64,000 nt of DNA from JAPWJZ01 sp041287865 (GCA_041287865.1 JBGGMV010000072.1:1-64000); one strand, 5' to 3'; positions 17,264 to 26,726 are shown, numbered from the stretch's first letter. Numbers and translations are program-made. Notes: a model not told the origin generated them from the sequence alone.

Positions 17264-17945
17264 TTCACCCATCCGCGCCGCCGTCTTCGCCTCGGGCAAC
17301 GGCACCAACGCCGAAAATATCCTCACGCATTGCAAGAAGCTTGACGGCATCGAGGCGATCCTCGTGTTGACCGACCAGCCCTATGCCGGCGTGATCGAGC
17401 GCGCCAAGAAATTCGGCACCGAATGCGAAGTCGTGCAGCGCAAGCAGGGCATCAGCAAGGAAGATCACGAAAAAGCCATCACCGACGTGCTGAAAAAGCA
17501 CAAGGTGGACTGGATATTCCTCGCGGGCTATATGCGCATTCTCAGTCCCGATTTCGTCAAGGGTTTCCATGACGAAGCACTGGGCATCAACCGCATCGTC
17601 AATATCCACCCCTCGCTGCTGCCGGCCTTCCCGGGTACGGACAGCTATCTGCAGGCCTTTAACGCGGGCGTGAAAATCTCGGGCGTGACGCTGCATTTTG
17701 TCGACGACGGCGTCGATACCGGCCCCATCATCCTTCAGCGCGCCTTCGAGCGCGCGGAGGACGAAGAGCCTTTCGAGAAGTTCCGCGCGCGCGGCATGGC
17801 GCTTGAATACGAGATTTACGCGGAATTCCTGAAACACCTTATCGACGGCACGTGGCGGCTGGAAAAAATCCCCGGCACGGACAAGAAAATCGTGTGTCTT
17901 GGCAAAGAAAAAGCGAAGGAAAAATGGGCGCAGCAATCAGGGTAG
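17253..17945 (+). CDS. purN: Phosphoribosylglycinamide formyltransferase
   Basis: It transfers a formyl group from 10-formyl-THF to GAR. The likely start is the TTG at 17253, seven bases after a perfect GGAGG inside the end of purD. Motifs: ASGNGTNAENIL (phosphate binding), GYMRILSPDFV, NIHPSLLPAFPG with the catalytic His, and GVTLHFVDDGVDTGPII with the catalytic Asp. The 230 residues are slightly long because of a C-terminal Lys-rich tail. It overlaps purL by 22 bases. Confidence 0.93.
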   Translation: MANNSPIRAAVFASGNGTNAENILTHCKKLDGIEAILVLTDQPYAGVIERAKKFGTECEVVQRKQGISKEDHEKAITDVLKKHKVDWIFLAGYMRILSPDFVKGFHDEALGINRIVNIHPSLLPAFPGTDSYLQAFNAGVKISGVTLHFVDDGVDTGPIILQRAFERAEDEEPFEKFRARGMALEYEIYAEFLKHLIDGTWRLEKIPGTDKKIVCLGKEKAKEKWAQQSG

Positions 17946-20911
17946 AAGTTTCAGCCGAAATCCCCGACCGCCGCCTTGAAAAATGGGCGCGGGAGGCGCG
18001 CGAATACCTCGGCGTGCCGGTCGCATCGATCGAGGAAGTGAGAGTCTACAAAATCCTGCCGCTCGCCCCCGCTAACGACGCCCCCGCCAAGATCGGCAAG
18101 GTTTTCTCCGACCCCGTCCTCGCCCGCGCGCATACCGGCGCTGCCGCTTATACGTTCAAAGACACGCCCGCCTTCGTCGCCGAAATTACCTATCGCCCCG
18201 GCGTTACCGATAACCCGGCGCGTTCGGCCGAAGAAGCGCTGTCGCTGACCGGCCTGCAGGCCGAAGTTGCCAGCGGCAGCCTTTATTTCCTTTTCGGCAG
18301 CGTCGATGCCGTGGGCGCAAAGAAAATCGCCCGTGAATTGCTGGCGAACGAATTGATCCAGAAAATCGATGTCTGGCCCTATGCGGAATTCGTGAAGCTG
18401 AAACGCTTTGACGAAGTAAAGCTGCCCAAGGCGCTCTTCACCCATCCGCCCAAGCCCGAAGAAGTATCGCTGGAACTGGATGACGCGGGCCTCGAAAAGC
18501 TCAGCAAGGAACGCTTCCTTGCCATGACGCTACCCGAGCTGCGCCATATCCGTGATTACTACCGCAAGCCTGAAACGCAGGCAGAGCGCAAGAAACTCGG
18601 CCTGCCGCAGCACGCGACCGATGTCGAAATCGAGGTCTTCGCCCAGACCTGGAGCGAGCATTGCAAACATAAAATTTTTGCCGCCAATATCGCTTTCACC
18701 GGCGCTGATGGGAAGACAGAGCAGATCAATAGCCTCTATAAAACCTATATCAAGCGCGCCACGAAAGAGATCGAGGCGGAACGCAAGCTCGGCTGGCTGA
18801 TCTCCGTCTTCAGCGATAACGCGGGCATCGTGCGCTTCGACAATAAAATCGATCTTTGCATCAAGGTCGAAACGCATAACAGCCCCTCGGCGCTCGACCC
18901 CTACGGCGGGGCGCTGACGGGCATTCTGGGCGTCAACCGCGATATCCTCGGCTGCGGCCTTGGCGCGCGGCCCATCGCCAATACCGACGTCTTCTGCTTT
19001 GCGCCTCCCACATTGCCTGCGAAGGGCGAAGAACAATTTATGCCCGTTGGGCCCAAGCCGCCTCGCCGCATTCTCGAAGGCGTCCACAAGGGTGTGGAGG
19101 ACGGCGGTAACAAGAGCGGCATTCCTACCGTCAATGGCGCATTCTTCTTCGACCGCGATTATGTCGGCAAGCCGCTGGTTTTTGTCGGAACGGTCGGTGT
19201 TTTGCCGCCCAAGCTGCCCGATGGGCGCCCTTCTGCGGAAAAGAAACTTTCTGCTGGCGACCGTATCGTGATGGTCGGCGGCGCAATCGGCGCGGACGGC
19301 ATCCACGGCGCGACCTTCAGCTCTCTGGAATTGGATGAAAACGCGCCCGCAACGGCGGTGCAGATCGGCGATCCGCTGACGCAAAAACGCATGGCGGATT
19401 TCCTGCTGGAGGCGCGCGATCTTGGTCTTTATGCCGCCATCACAGACAACGGTGCGGGCGGGCTTTCATCCAGCGTCGGTGAAATGGCGCAGATGTCGGG
19501 TGGCGCGTCGCTTGACCTTGCCCTTTGCCCCGTCAAATACCCCGGCCTGTCGCCGTGGGAATTGATGGTGTCGGAAAGCCAGGAGCGCATGACGCTGGCC
19601 GTGCCGCCGAAGAAGCTGAAGGATTTTCTGGCCCTCGCGCTCCGCCGTGGCGTTGTGGCGACCGATATCGGTTCCTTCACCGATACCGGCAGGCTGGAAG
19701 TGCTTTATAAGGGCGCGCTGACCGGCGTGCTCGACCTGCATTTCCTTCATGAATCTTTGCCGCAGATGCAATTGCAGGCGGAATGGAAAGGGCCGAAGGC
19801 GCGGGTTAACTGGTCTGACACGACGGCGTTGAAAGCAAAACGTATAGCACCTCCTTCGACGCGCGATGCGTTGCTGGCGCTGCTGTCATCACCCAATATT
19901 ACTTCCAAGGAAAAATGGGTGCGTGCTTACGACCATGAGGTTCAGGCCTCCACTCACGTAAAACCTTTCGCGGGTGCGAAAACCGATGGCCCTTCGGATG
20001 CTGGCGTGATCTGGCTTTATCCGCATGGTGGCAATAAGGATAGCGGCGTTGCAGTCGGTTGCGGCATGGCGCCGCGTATGTCGCCCATCGATCCTTACCG
20101 CATGGCGCAATGCGCAGTGGATGAGGCTGTGCGTAACGTTGTAACGGCAGGCGGCGATCCCGACATGCTCTGCCTGCTCGACAATTTCTGCTGGCCTGAT
20201 CCTGTCACCTCGGCAAAAAATCCCGAAGGCGCATACAAGCTGGGCCAGCTGGTGCGCACCTGCCAGGGTCTTTACGATATCTGCAAAGCCTATGGCGCGC
20301 CGCTGGTTTCGGGCAAAGACAGCATGAAAAACGATTTTCGCGGCAAAGACGCGCGCGGAATGGATATCAATATCAGCTGTCTGCCCACGCTAATGGTAAC
20401 GGCCATGGCAAAAGTGCCGATGGGCGCTTCCGTCGGTAGTGCGTTTAAATCGGTTGGCGATCTTATATATCTGCTGGGTGCGAAGGACGCGGCGGGTCTC
20501 GCCGGTTCGGAATACGCCTATGCCTTCGATGTGCCGGAAGATAACGGCCCCGCGATTGATATGACGAAAAACCTTGCGCTCTACCGCGCTTTCCACGGCG
20601 CTTTGAAGTCCGGGCTTATCCGCTCCGCCCATGACGTGTCGGAGGGCGGGTTGCTGGTGGCAGTCGCCGAAAGCATGCTGGGCGGCAGGCTGGGCGCGAA
20701 GCTGGATATCGCCAATAATGCCGCGACGCTTTTTGGCGAAGCACCGGGCCGCATTGTCGTCAGCGTCGCGCCTGCGCAGAAAGCGGCATTCGAAAAAGCC
20801 GTTTCTGTTGCCAGCCTGCTCGGCACGGTCGAAGTCGATGGCAAGCTGTCGCTGGGGCATGAAGAAATTTTACTGGATGATATTGTTACTGCTTGGAAGA
20901 GAGGATTTTGA
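17924..20911 (+). CDS. purL: FGAM synthase: PurS-like region fused to PurL
   Basis: ATP-dependent conversion of FGAR to FGAM, using ammonia from PurQ. The start at 17924 (MGAAIRVEVS) follows AAGGA with good spacing inside the end of purN. Residues about 83-160 match PurS (EITYRPGVTDNPA, then VDVWPY-type ending), and residues 1-80 look like a second, diverged PurS unit. The PurL body follows: WSEHCKHK (about residue 243), VETHNSPSALDPYGGA and GLGARPIANTD. The C-terminal glutaminase of large PurL is absent; PurQ is a separate gene one base downstream. At 995 residues it lies between small PurL (about 740) and large PurL (about 1300). Most alphaproteobacteria have separate purS, purQ and purL. 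Confidence 0.93.
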   Translation: MGAAIRVEVSAEIPDRRLEKWAREAREYLGVPVASIEEVRVYKILPLAPANDAPAKIGKVFSDPVLARAHTGAAAYTFKDTPAFVAEITYRPGVTDNPARSAEEALSLTGLQAEVASGSLYFLFGSVDAVGAKKIARELLANELIQKIDVWPYAEFVKLKRFDEVKLPKALFTHPPKPEEVSLELDDAGLEKLSKERFLAMTLPELRHIRDYYRKPETQAERKKLGLPQHATDVEIEVFAQTWSEHCKHKIFAANIAFTGADGKTEQINSLYKTYIKRATKEIEAERKLGWLISVFSDNAGIVRFDNKIDLCIKVETHNSPSALDPYGGALTGILGVNRDILGCGLGARPIANTDVFCFAPPTLPAKGEEQFMPVGPKPPRRILEGVHKGVEDGGNKSGIPTVNGAFFFDRDYVGKPLVFVGTVGVLPPKLPDGRPSAEKKLSAGDRIVMVGGAIGADGIHGATFSSLELDENAPATAVQIGDPLTQKRMADFLLEARDLGLYAAITDNGAGGLSSSVGEMAQMSGGASLDLALCPVKYPGLSPWELMVSESQERMTLAVPPKKLKDFLALALRRGVVATDIGSFTDTGRLEVLYKGALTGVLDLHFLHESLPQMQLQAEWKGPKARVNWSDTTALKAKRIAPPSTRDALLALLSSPNITSKEKWVRAYDHEVQASTHVKPFAGAKTDGPSDAGVIWLYPHGGNKDSGVAVGCGMAPRMSPIDPYRMAQCAVDEAVRNVVTAGGDPDMLCLLDNFCWPDPVTSAKNPEGAYKLGQLVRTCQGLYDICKAYGAPLVSGKDSMKNDFRGKDARGMDINISCLPTLMVTAMAKVPMGASVGSAFKSVGDLIYLLGAKDAAGLAGSEYAYAFDVPEDNGPAIDMTKNLALYRAFHGALKSGLIRSAHDVSEGGLLVAVAESMLGGRLGAKLDIANNAATLFGEAPGRIVVSVAPAQKAAFEKAVSVASLLGTVEVDGKLSLGHEEILLDDIVTAWKRGF

Positions 20912-20912
20912 G

Positions 20913-21704
20913 ATGGGGAAAAAACCTTTATTCATCGTCATGGCCGGGGACGGCATCAATTGCGAACGCGAAACGGCCTTTGCGCTTGAATTCGCCGGGG
21001 CGGAAGCGAAAATCGTCCATGTGAACGACCTGATCGCTTCGCCCGAAATGTTGAAATCGGGGGACGGACTTGCTATTCCGGGCGGTTTTTCGTTCGGCGA
21101 TGAACTTGGCTCGGGCCAGATTCTTGCACTGAAAATCAGGCATAAACTGGGAGACAAGTTTTTCAAGATGGTCGAGGGCCGCAAGCCTGTGATCGGCATC
21201 TGCAACGGTTTTCAGGTGCTGGTGAAGCTGGGCCTGTTACCCTACCCGAATGCGGAGGAGCGTATCCTCGCGCTGGCCGCGAACGAGCAGGGCGGTTTTA
21301 TCAATCGCTGGGTAGGCCTGAACGTCGATGCGCAAAGCATCTGCCTCTGGACGCAGGGGATGGAGAAAACGCAGATCGAGCTGCCGATCCGTCACGGCGA
21401 AGGCCGCATCGCCTTCAAAAAGGGCGAAGAAAAGCAGCATTACGATGCGCTGATTGATCAGGGTTTGGTGCCGCTGACCTATACTGAAGACGTCAACGGA
21501 TCATACGGGCGCATTGCCGCGCTGACCGATCCGACGGGCATGGTGCTGGGCTTGATGCCGCATCCGGAGGCCTTTATCTTCCGCGAGACATATAAAAACG
21601 CGGGCGCATCTGCACCGGAGAAGGGTGATGGCGCCCTGATTTTCGACAACATCATGCGCATCATGAAAGGCGAGGAAAGCGGTTATGAACGCAAAGCAGT
21701 CTGA
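20913..21704 (+). CDS. purQ: FGAM synthase glutaminase subunit
   Basis: Class I glutamine amidotransferase supplying ammonia to PurL. The ATG at 20913 is one base after the purL stop, behind GAGAGGA. Catalytic triad: Cys97 in GICNGFQ, His217 and Glu219 in MPHPEAF. GGFSFGDELGSGQ is the family's glycine-rich strand. The 263 residues are slightly longer than the usual 225-230. Its last 20 bases overlap purH. Confidence 0.95.
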   Translation: MGKKPLFIVMAGDGINCERETAFALEFAGAEAKIVHVNDLIASPEMLKSGDGLAIPGGFSFGDELGSGQILALKIRHKLGDKFFKMVEGRKPVIGICNGFQVLVKLGLLPYPNAEERILALAANEQGGFINRWVGLNVDAQSICLWTQGMEKTQIELPIRHGEGRIAFKKGEEKQHYDALIDQGLVPLTYTEDVNGSYGRIAALTDPTGMVLGLMPHPEAFIFRETYKNAGASAPEKGDGALIFDNIMRIMKGEESGYERKAV

Positions 21705-23268
21705 AGTTAAGCGCGCGCTGATCAGCGTCAGCGACAAAGCGGGCCTTGCCGAACTCGCCGCCAAGCTGGCGGAGAAAAAGGTAGAAATCATTTCCTCCGG
21801 CGGTACGGGCAAGTTTTTGCAGGATAACGGCATCGCCTATACGCCTGTCGAAAAAGTCACCGGTAATCCCGAGGCCTTCGGCGGGCGCATGAAGACGCTG
21901 AGCTTCCAGATTTCATCGGCATTGCTCTTCCGCCGCGGCCATGCGGAGGACGAGAAGCAGGCGAAGGAACTGGGAATTCAACCGATCGACCTTGTTGTCT
22001 GCAATCTCTACCCCTTCGAGGCGACGGCGAAGAAAAGCAAGGACTGGGCGGAAATTATCGAGAATATCGATGTCGGCGGGCCGACCATGATCCGCGCTGC
22101 CGCCAAAAACTATGACTCTGTCGCTGTGATAACCGAACCTTCGCAATATGGCGTCGTGATCCGCGACCTGAACGAAACCGGCGGCAGCATCCGCGCCGAA
22201 ACGCGCCAGAAACTGGCGCTGGCCGCTTTCCGCCATACCGCGAACTACGATTCGATGATTGCGGCGCGGATGGAGGCGGAGTGGGGCGAAGAACAGCGCA
22301 CCATCGCCATCCCGACCAATACCGGCAAAGCATTACGCTACGGCGAAAACCCGCACCAGAAATCATGGGTTCACGCCGACCCGTTCAATCCCGGCCTCGC
22401 CGGCGCGGAGCCTTTGCAGGGCAAGGAGCTGTCTTATAACAACCTGCTCGATGCCGATGCGGCCTGGCGCTCCTGCGGGGATATTTCAGCGCTCGGAAAC
22501 AAGGCCTTTCCTGCAGCCGTATCGATCATCAAGCACCTGAGCCCCTGCGGCCTCGCGCTTGGCAAGACGCCGCTGGAGGCGCTCGAAGTCGCCTGGGCGG
22601 GTGATCCGGTCAGCAGCTTCGGCGGTATCCTCTGTTTCAATACCGAAGTCGGCGAAGACGTCGCTAACTGGCTGTCGAACCGCTTTGTGGAAGTGATTGT
22701 TGCACCGTCGTTTAGCGAAGGCGCGAAGAAAGTGTTTGCGGGTAAGGCCAACCTGCGCCTGCTGGCGCTGCCTCCCTATACCGGCACGCAGAAATCGATG
22801 ATGGTGCGCTCCATCTCGGGCGGTTGGGTAGTGCAGCAGGAAGACGAAGGCGTGGATGCGGAATTCAAGCCCGCGACGAATGTGCCCTTCACGCCTGCAC
22901 GCGCCGACCTCGCGCGTTTTGGCGTTATGGCTTGTAAGCACCTGAAGAGCAATGCCATCGGCATCTTCGCTGCGAACGATAAAGGCTTCAGCATGATCGG
23001 CGCGGGCATGGGCAACCCCAACCGCTTGGTCAGCATGCGGCAGGCGGTGGAAAAAGCGCACGAGAACGGCCACAAGGATCTGGCCGAGGCTGTGCTGGTT
23101 TCGGACGCGTTCTTCCCCTTTGCCGATAATATCGGCGTGGCGGCGGCGGCGGGTATCAAGTATATCGTGCAGCCGGGCGGAAGTGTGAAGGACAAAGAGG
23201 TGATTGCCGCCTGCAACGATTCCGGCATCGCCATGACGTTCACCGGCAGAAGGCATTTCAGGCATTAA
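21685..23268 (+). CDS. purH: Bifunctional AICAR formyltransferase / IMP cyclohydrolase
   Basis: It carries out the last two steps to IMP. N-terminal cyclohydrolase: RALISVSDKAGL, SSGGTGKFL and FGGRMKTL. After that motif the usual HPxIHGG is replaced by SFQISSALLFRRG. The C-terminal transformylase shows LRYGENPHQK, ELSYNNLLDADAAW and IIKHLSPCG (normally KHxNPCG). The 527 residues are normal. The altered loop after KTL makes this one of several purine enzymes here that differ from the common form. It starts within purQ and ends one base before purM. Confidence 0.93.
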   Translation: MNAKQSEVKRALISVSDKAGLAELAAKLAEKKVEIISSGGTGKFLQDNGIAYTPVEKVTGNPEAFGGRMKTLSFQISSALLFRRGHAEDEKQAKELGIQPIDLVVCNLYPFEATAKKSKDWAEIIENIDVGGPTMIRAAAKNYDSVAVITEPSQYGVVIRDLNETGGSIRAETRQKLALAAFRHTANYDSMIAARMEAEWGEEQRTIAIPTNTGKALRYGENPHQKSWVHADPFNPGLAGAEPLQGKELSYNNLLDADAAWRSCGDISALGNKAFPAAVSIIKHLSPCGLALGKTPLEALEVAWAGDPVSSFGGILCFNTEVGEDVANWLSNRFVEVIVAPSFSEGAKKVFAGKANLRLLALPPYTGTQKSMMVRSISGGWVVQQEDEGVDAEFKPATNVPFTPARADLARFGVMACKHLKSNAIGIFAANDKGFSMIGAGMGNPNRLVSMRQAVEKAHENGHKDLAEAVLVSDAFFPFADNIGVAAAAGIKYIVQPGGSVKDKEVIAACNDSGIAMTFTGRRHFRH

Positions 23269-23269
23269 C

Positions 23270-24274
23270 ATGACGCAAGCAACCAAAGTCACCTACAAGG
23301 ACGCAGGCGTCGATATCGAGCGCGGCGATGAATTTGTCGAGCGCATCAAGGCGCGCGTGAAATCGACCTATAACAACCGCGTCGAATCCGGCGTGGGCGG
23401 CTTTGCGGCGCTGTACAAGATCACCGAAGATAAGCTGCTGGCGACAGGCGCCGACGGCTGCGGCACGAAGGTGAAGCTGGCGCAGGGATTGAACAAGCAC
23501 GATACCATTGGCATCGATCTGGTCGCTATGTGCGTGAACGACGTGATTTGCACGGGCGCGACGCCGCTATTCTTTCTCGATTACCTCGCCACCGGCAAGC
23601 TGGAGCTGAAAACCGCCGAAGACATCATCAAGGGCGTGGTGGAGGGCTGCAAACAGTCCGAATGCGCGCTGATCGGCGGCGAAACGGCGGAAATGCCGGG
23701 GCTGTATGACGCAGGGGAATATGACCTTGCCGGTTTCTGCGTCGGCGAAGTGATGAAAAAGGATTTGATTGACGGATCGAAGGTGAAAGAAGGCGATATG
23801 CTTTTCGCCCTGCCGTCCTCGGGCGTGCATTCCAACGGTTATTCGCTGCTGCGCAAGTTGCTGAAGGAAGACGAGAAGAAGTTGCTGCAGGAAGCGTTAA
23901 CGCCTACGCGCATCTACTGGCCGGTGGTAAAACAGGCATTGCCGCTTATCAACGGCATGGCGCATATCACCGGCGGCGGCCTTTCGAACATATCGCGCAT
24001 GAACATGGGTTTTGATTACAAAATCGAAAGCCTGCCGGGGCTGGATGAAATTCCGACTATCTTCGCCGAACTGGTGAAACGCTCCGGCCTTGACGGCAAG
24101 GATCTTTACGAAACATTCAATATGGGCATCGGCTTCGTGATTGCGACGTCCGAACCCGCGAAACTGGCCGAAAAACTGCGCCTGATGAAAGAACCCTATT
24201 GGATGATCGGTCGCGTCACCGCCGGCAACGGCATGGCGGTTATCAAAACTGGCACGCAGGATTTCAGCTGCTGA
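23270..24274 (+). CDS. purM: Phosphoribosylformylglycinamidine cyclo-ligase (AIR synthetase)
   Basis: ATP-dependent ring closure of FGAM to AIR. Family motifs: TYKDAGVDIERGDEFV at the N-terminus, ATGADGCGTKVKLA, DLVAMCVNDVICTGATPLFFLDYLATG, ECALIGGETAEMPG and SSGVHSNGYSL. The length of 334 residues is normal. It is the last gene of the purine cluster; purB and purK are not in the window. Its stop codon overlaps the A-tract of the minus-strand mntP terminator. Confidence 0.96.
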   Translation: MTQATKVTYKDAGVDIERGDEFVERIKARVKSTYNNRVESGVGGFAALYKITEDKLLATGADGCGTKVKLAQGLNKHDTIGIDLVAMCVNDVICTGATPLFFLDYLATGKLELKTAEDIIKGVVEGCKQSECALIGGETAEMPGLYDAGEYDLAGFCVGEVMKKDLIDGSKVKEGDMLFALPSSGVHSNGYSLLRKLLKEDEKKLLQEALTPTRIYWPVVKQALPLINGMAHITGGGLSNISRMNMGFDYKIESLPGLDEIPTIFAELVKRSGLDGKDLYETFNMGIGFVIATSEPAKLAEKLRLMKEPYWMIGRVTAGNGMAVIKTGTQDFSC

Positions 24275-24309
24275 AAAAAAAGGCGGGAACGCGTCCAGTC
24301 GCCCCCGCC
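24274..24309 (-). terminator. Rho-independent terminator of mntP
   Basis: Read on the minus strand, GGCGGG (24309-24304) and CCCGCC (24287-24282) form a six-pair stem directly followed by eight T residues (24281-24274). The T-tract overlaps the purM stop. In the plus direction the stem has no T-tract, so it should not terminate purM efficiently by itself. Confidence 0.75.
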
Positions 24310-24349
24310 TGCCCCGCGCTATAAGTAGCACGGGGGTAGTATCCAAACG

Positions 24350-24916
24350 TCAAATATATCCCAAATGTTCCAGCAACGTTTTCGTACCGAGGAAGACTAG
24401 CGCCGCGCCTCCGCAGAGTTCCGCGCCCTTGCCGAAACGGCTGCCGAGGTACTGGCCTGTCATAAGCCCGATCGTCACCATGGCGAAGGTGGCGAAGCCG
24501 ATGCTGGCGGCCGTCACGGCGATGGGCGCGCCCAGAACCGATAAACTCACGCCGACCGCCATCGAATCGATGCTGGTGCCGAAGGCCGTGAGCGCGAGGC
24601 GCCATACGCCGTTGCTGGTGCGTAAGGGGGCGCCCTCGACGTCCTTGCGCCGGCTCTCGATAATCATTTTAAGGCCGATGCCGCCGAGGACGAAAAAGGC
24701 GATCCAGTGATCGATGCTCTCGACATAGGCGCTGGCGGCAAGGCCCAGCAGCCAGCCGATGATGGGCGTTGATGCCTCCACCGCGCCGAAGATCGCGCCG
24801 GTACGAAAAGCCTCGCGCAGCTGCGGTTTATGCAGCCCCGCGCCCTTGCCGATAGATACGGCGAAGGCGTCAGTCGACATGCTGAAGGCGAGGATGGCGG
24901 TTGAAAGGATGCCCAC
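24350..24916 (-). CDS. mntP: Manganese efflux pump MntP
   Basis: It exports Mn(II) across the inner membrane. The chosen start is the GTG at 24916, nine bases after GGCGGAG; this gives exactly 188 residues, the family length. Longer in-frame extension runs into the riboswitch and is untranslated leader. The N-terminus (LAFSMSTDAFAVSIGKGAG) and the internal repeat (LTAFGTSIDSMAVGVSLS) carry the conserved Asp residues of MntP helices 1 and 4, and six membrane segments are visible. It sits alone behind its riboswitch and in front of its own terminator. Confidence 0.92.
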   Translation of the reverse strand: MGILSTAILAFSMSTDAFAVSIGKGAGLHKPQLREAFRTGAIFGAVEASTPIIGWLLGLAASAYVESIDHWIAFFVLGGIGLKMIIESRRKDVEGAPLRTSNGVWRLALTAFGTSIDSMAVGVSLSVLGAPIAVTAASIGFATFAMVTIGLMTGQYLGSRFGKGAELCGGAALVFLGTKTLLEHLGYI

Positions 24917-24925
24917 TTTTTTAAT

Positions 24926-24993
24926 CTCCGCCGGCTTCAAAACACAATACAGCCTGCGAAAGACAAGCCGGTAAGGGCTTTCGCGCTGTATTG
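24926..24993 (-). promoter_or_regulatory. Expression platform of the mntP riboswitch
   Basis: Downstream of the aptamer, CAATACAGC (24993-24985) is perfectly complementary to GCTGTATTG (24953-24945), with GCGAAAG/CTTTCGC extending the hairpin. Its 5' arm shares CCAATA with the 3' strand of aptamer helix P1, so the two folds exclude each other. The hairpin loop holds CCGGCTT (24971-24965), complementary to AAGCCGG (24937-24931), which touches the SD GGCGGAG (24932-24926). This suggests control of translation initiation; there is no strong U-tract. Confidence 0.6.
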
Positions 24994-25092
24994 GTCTTGC
25001 CAGGCGGAATGATCCGCTGATGAAACCATGCACCGAAATGCAAGTATGTTGGTTTCATCCCACCGGGAGGCTGTGGAGGCTACTCCCCAATA
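24989..25092 (-). ncRNA. yybP-ykoY manganese riboswitch aptamer
   Basis: The minus-strand RNA contains the conserved blocks of this class: TTGGGGAGTAGCC, then CAACATACTTG, then GGCAAGACC. The helices can be drawn: P1 TATTGG/CCAATA; P2 TCCAC/GTGGG; P3 GATGAAACC/GGTTTCATC enclosing the CAACATAC internal loop and a TGCA/TGCA tip; P4 GCGGA/TCCGC. It lies 73 bases upstream of the mntP GTG. Known members bind Mn(II) and turn on mntP. Confidence 0.93.
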
Positions 25093-25142
25093 GGGATTTT
25101 ATATAATATCCGGCGGCCCCGAGTCAACACCTGAATCCGGGC

Positions 25143-26642
25143 TTATTCCGCGCGGTAATTGGGCGCTTCCTTGGTGATTGTCACGTCGTGGACGTGGCTT
25201 TCGCGATAACCCGCGCCCGTCATGCGGATGAATTTGGCCTTTTCCTTCATCTCTTCCACGGTTTTGCAGCCCGTATAGCCCATGGCAGCGCGGAGCCCCC
25301 CCACCATCTGATGGATGACGTTTGAAATGGGGCCTTTGGAGGGCACACGGCCCTCGATTCCCTCCGGCACCAGTTTTTCGCTCTGCTTCACCGCGCCTTG
25401 GGCATAGCGGTCGGCTGAGCCGCGCACCATCGCGCCGACCGAACCCATGCCGCGGTATTCTTTGTAGGAGCGGCCCTGGTAAAGGATGATTTCGCCGGGC
25501 GCTTCATCCGTGCCTGCGAAAATGCCGCCCATCATCACGCAATCCGCGCCTGCAGCGACAGCCTTGGCCAAGTCGCCGGATGATCTGATACCGCCGTCGG
25601 CAATCACGGGGATGCCGCGCTTGCTGGCTTCTTCCATCGTGTCCATGATGGCGGTTAATTGGGGCACGCCCACGCCTGCGACAACGCGGGTGGTGCAGAT
25701 GGAACCGGGGCCGATGCCGACCTTCACGGCGTCCACGCCCGCGTCGATTAATGCTTTGGCCGCTTCACCGGTGGCGATATTGCCGGCGACAATTTGTACT
25801 TTGTTATTCGTGCGGCGCAGCTTGCGCACCATATCGATGACGTTTTTGGAATGGCCGTGTGCGGTGTCGACGACGATGATATCAGCATCGGCATCCATCA
25901 GGGCCTCCGCGCGCGCGAAGTTTGCGTCGCCCGTGCCGATAGCCGCGCCCACGCGAAGGCTGCCGTTTTCATCCTTACAGGCCGTCGGATGCAGTTGCGC
26001 CTTTTCGATGTCTTTCACGGTGACAAGGCCGATGCAGCGTTCTTCGTCATCAACCACCAGCAGTTTTTCGATGCGGTGCTGGTGCAGCAGTTTCTTGGCC
26101 TTGCCTTTATCCACCTTGTTGTAAACCTTGATCAGGTTTTCGGAGGTCATCAGTTCGGCCACGCGCTGCTTGTGATTTTCAGCGAAACGCACGTCGCGGT
26201 TGGTCAGGATGCCGACCAGCTTGCCGTTCGCCTTGGTAACGGGAACGCCCGAAATGCGGAAGCGTTTCATCAGGTCAAGCGCCTCGGCCAGTGTGGCATC
26301 GGGGTGGATGGTGATGGGGTTCAGCACCATGCCCGATTCATAGCGTTTTACGCGGCGCACCTGATCGGCCTGCGCCGCCGCGTCCATGTTGCGGTGGAGA
26401 ATGCCGAGCCCGCCGGCCTGAGCCAGCGCGATTGCCAGTTCGGCCTCCGTTACCGTATCCATGGCGGCGGAGACGAGCGGGATGTTGAGCCTGATATTCT
26501 GCGTGATGCGCGTCGATGTATCGGCCTCCAGCGGCTGTATCTCCGATGCGCCCGGCAGCAGCAGGACGACGTCAAACGTCAGGCCGTCGTTGGCGCGGAT
26601 TTTCTCGAAAATTTTGGGGGATTTTTTGGAGGCTTTCGTCAT
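25143..26642 (-). CDS. guaB: IMP dehydrogenase
   Basis: Oxidises IMP to XMP with NAD+, the committed step to GMP. The start at 26642 (MTKASKKSPKIFEK) follows AAAGGATGG; an upstream in-frame extension of 20 residues has no ribosome binding site. N-terminus GLTFDVVLLLPGASEI, two CBS domains (about residues 95-215), the loop GIGPGSICTTR with catalytic Cys near residue 316, and GGIRSSGDLAKA and EYRGMGSVGAM (flap region). The 499 residues are normal. It lies close to the purine cluster and guaA but in a separate unit. Confidence 0.96.
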   Translation of the reverse strand: MTKASKKSPKIFEKIRANDGLTFDVVLLLPGASEIQPLEADTSTRITQNIRLNIPLVSAAMDTVTEAELAIALAQAGGLGILHRNMDAAAQADQVRRVKRYESGMVLNPITIHPDATLAEALDLMKRFRISGVPVTKANGKLVGILTNRDVRFAENHKQRVAELMTSENLIKVYNKVDKGKAKKLLHQHRIEKLLVVDDEERCIGLVTVKDIEKAQLHPTACKDENGSLRVGAAIGTGDANFARAEALMDADADIIVVDTAHGHSKNVIDMVRKLRRTNNKVQIVAGNIATGEAAKALIDAGVDAVKVGIGPGSICTTRVVAGVGVPQLTAIMDTMEEASKRGIPVIADGGIRSSGDLAKAVAAGADCVMMGGIFAGTDEAPGEIILYQGRSYKEYRGMGSVGAMVRGSADRYAQGAVKQSEKLVPEGIEGRVPSKGPISNVIHQMVGGLRAAMGYTGCKTVEEMKEKAKFIRMTGAGYRESHVHDVTITKEAPNYRAE

Positions 26643-26726
26643 GGCGCAACCATCCTTTGAAAAGTCATGATTGCACTTCTTTATATATGACGCAGCGCAC
26701 AATGTCCATGAATAAATGGCTTAACC

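Noticed and set aside
24917..25033. N-terminal extension of MntP to an ATG at 25033
   Set aside because: The extension lies within the riboswitch and expression platform; the GTG at 24916 has an SD and yields the exact family length.
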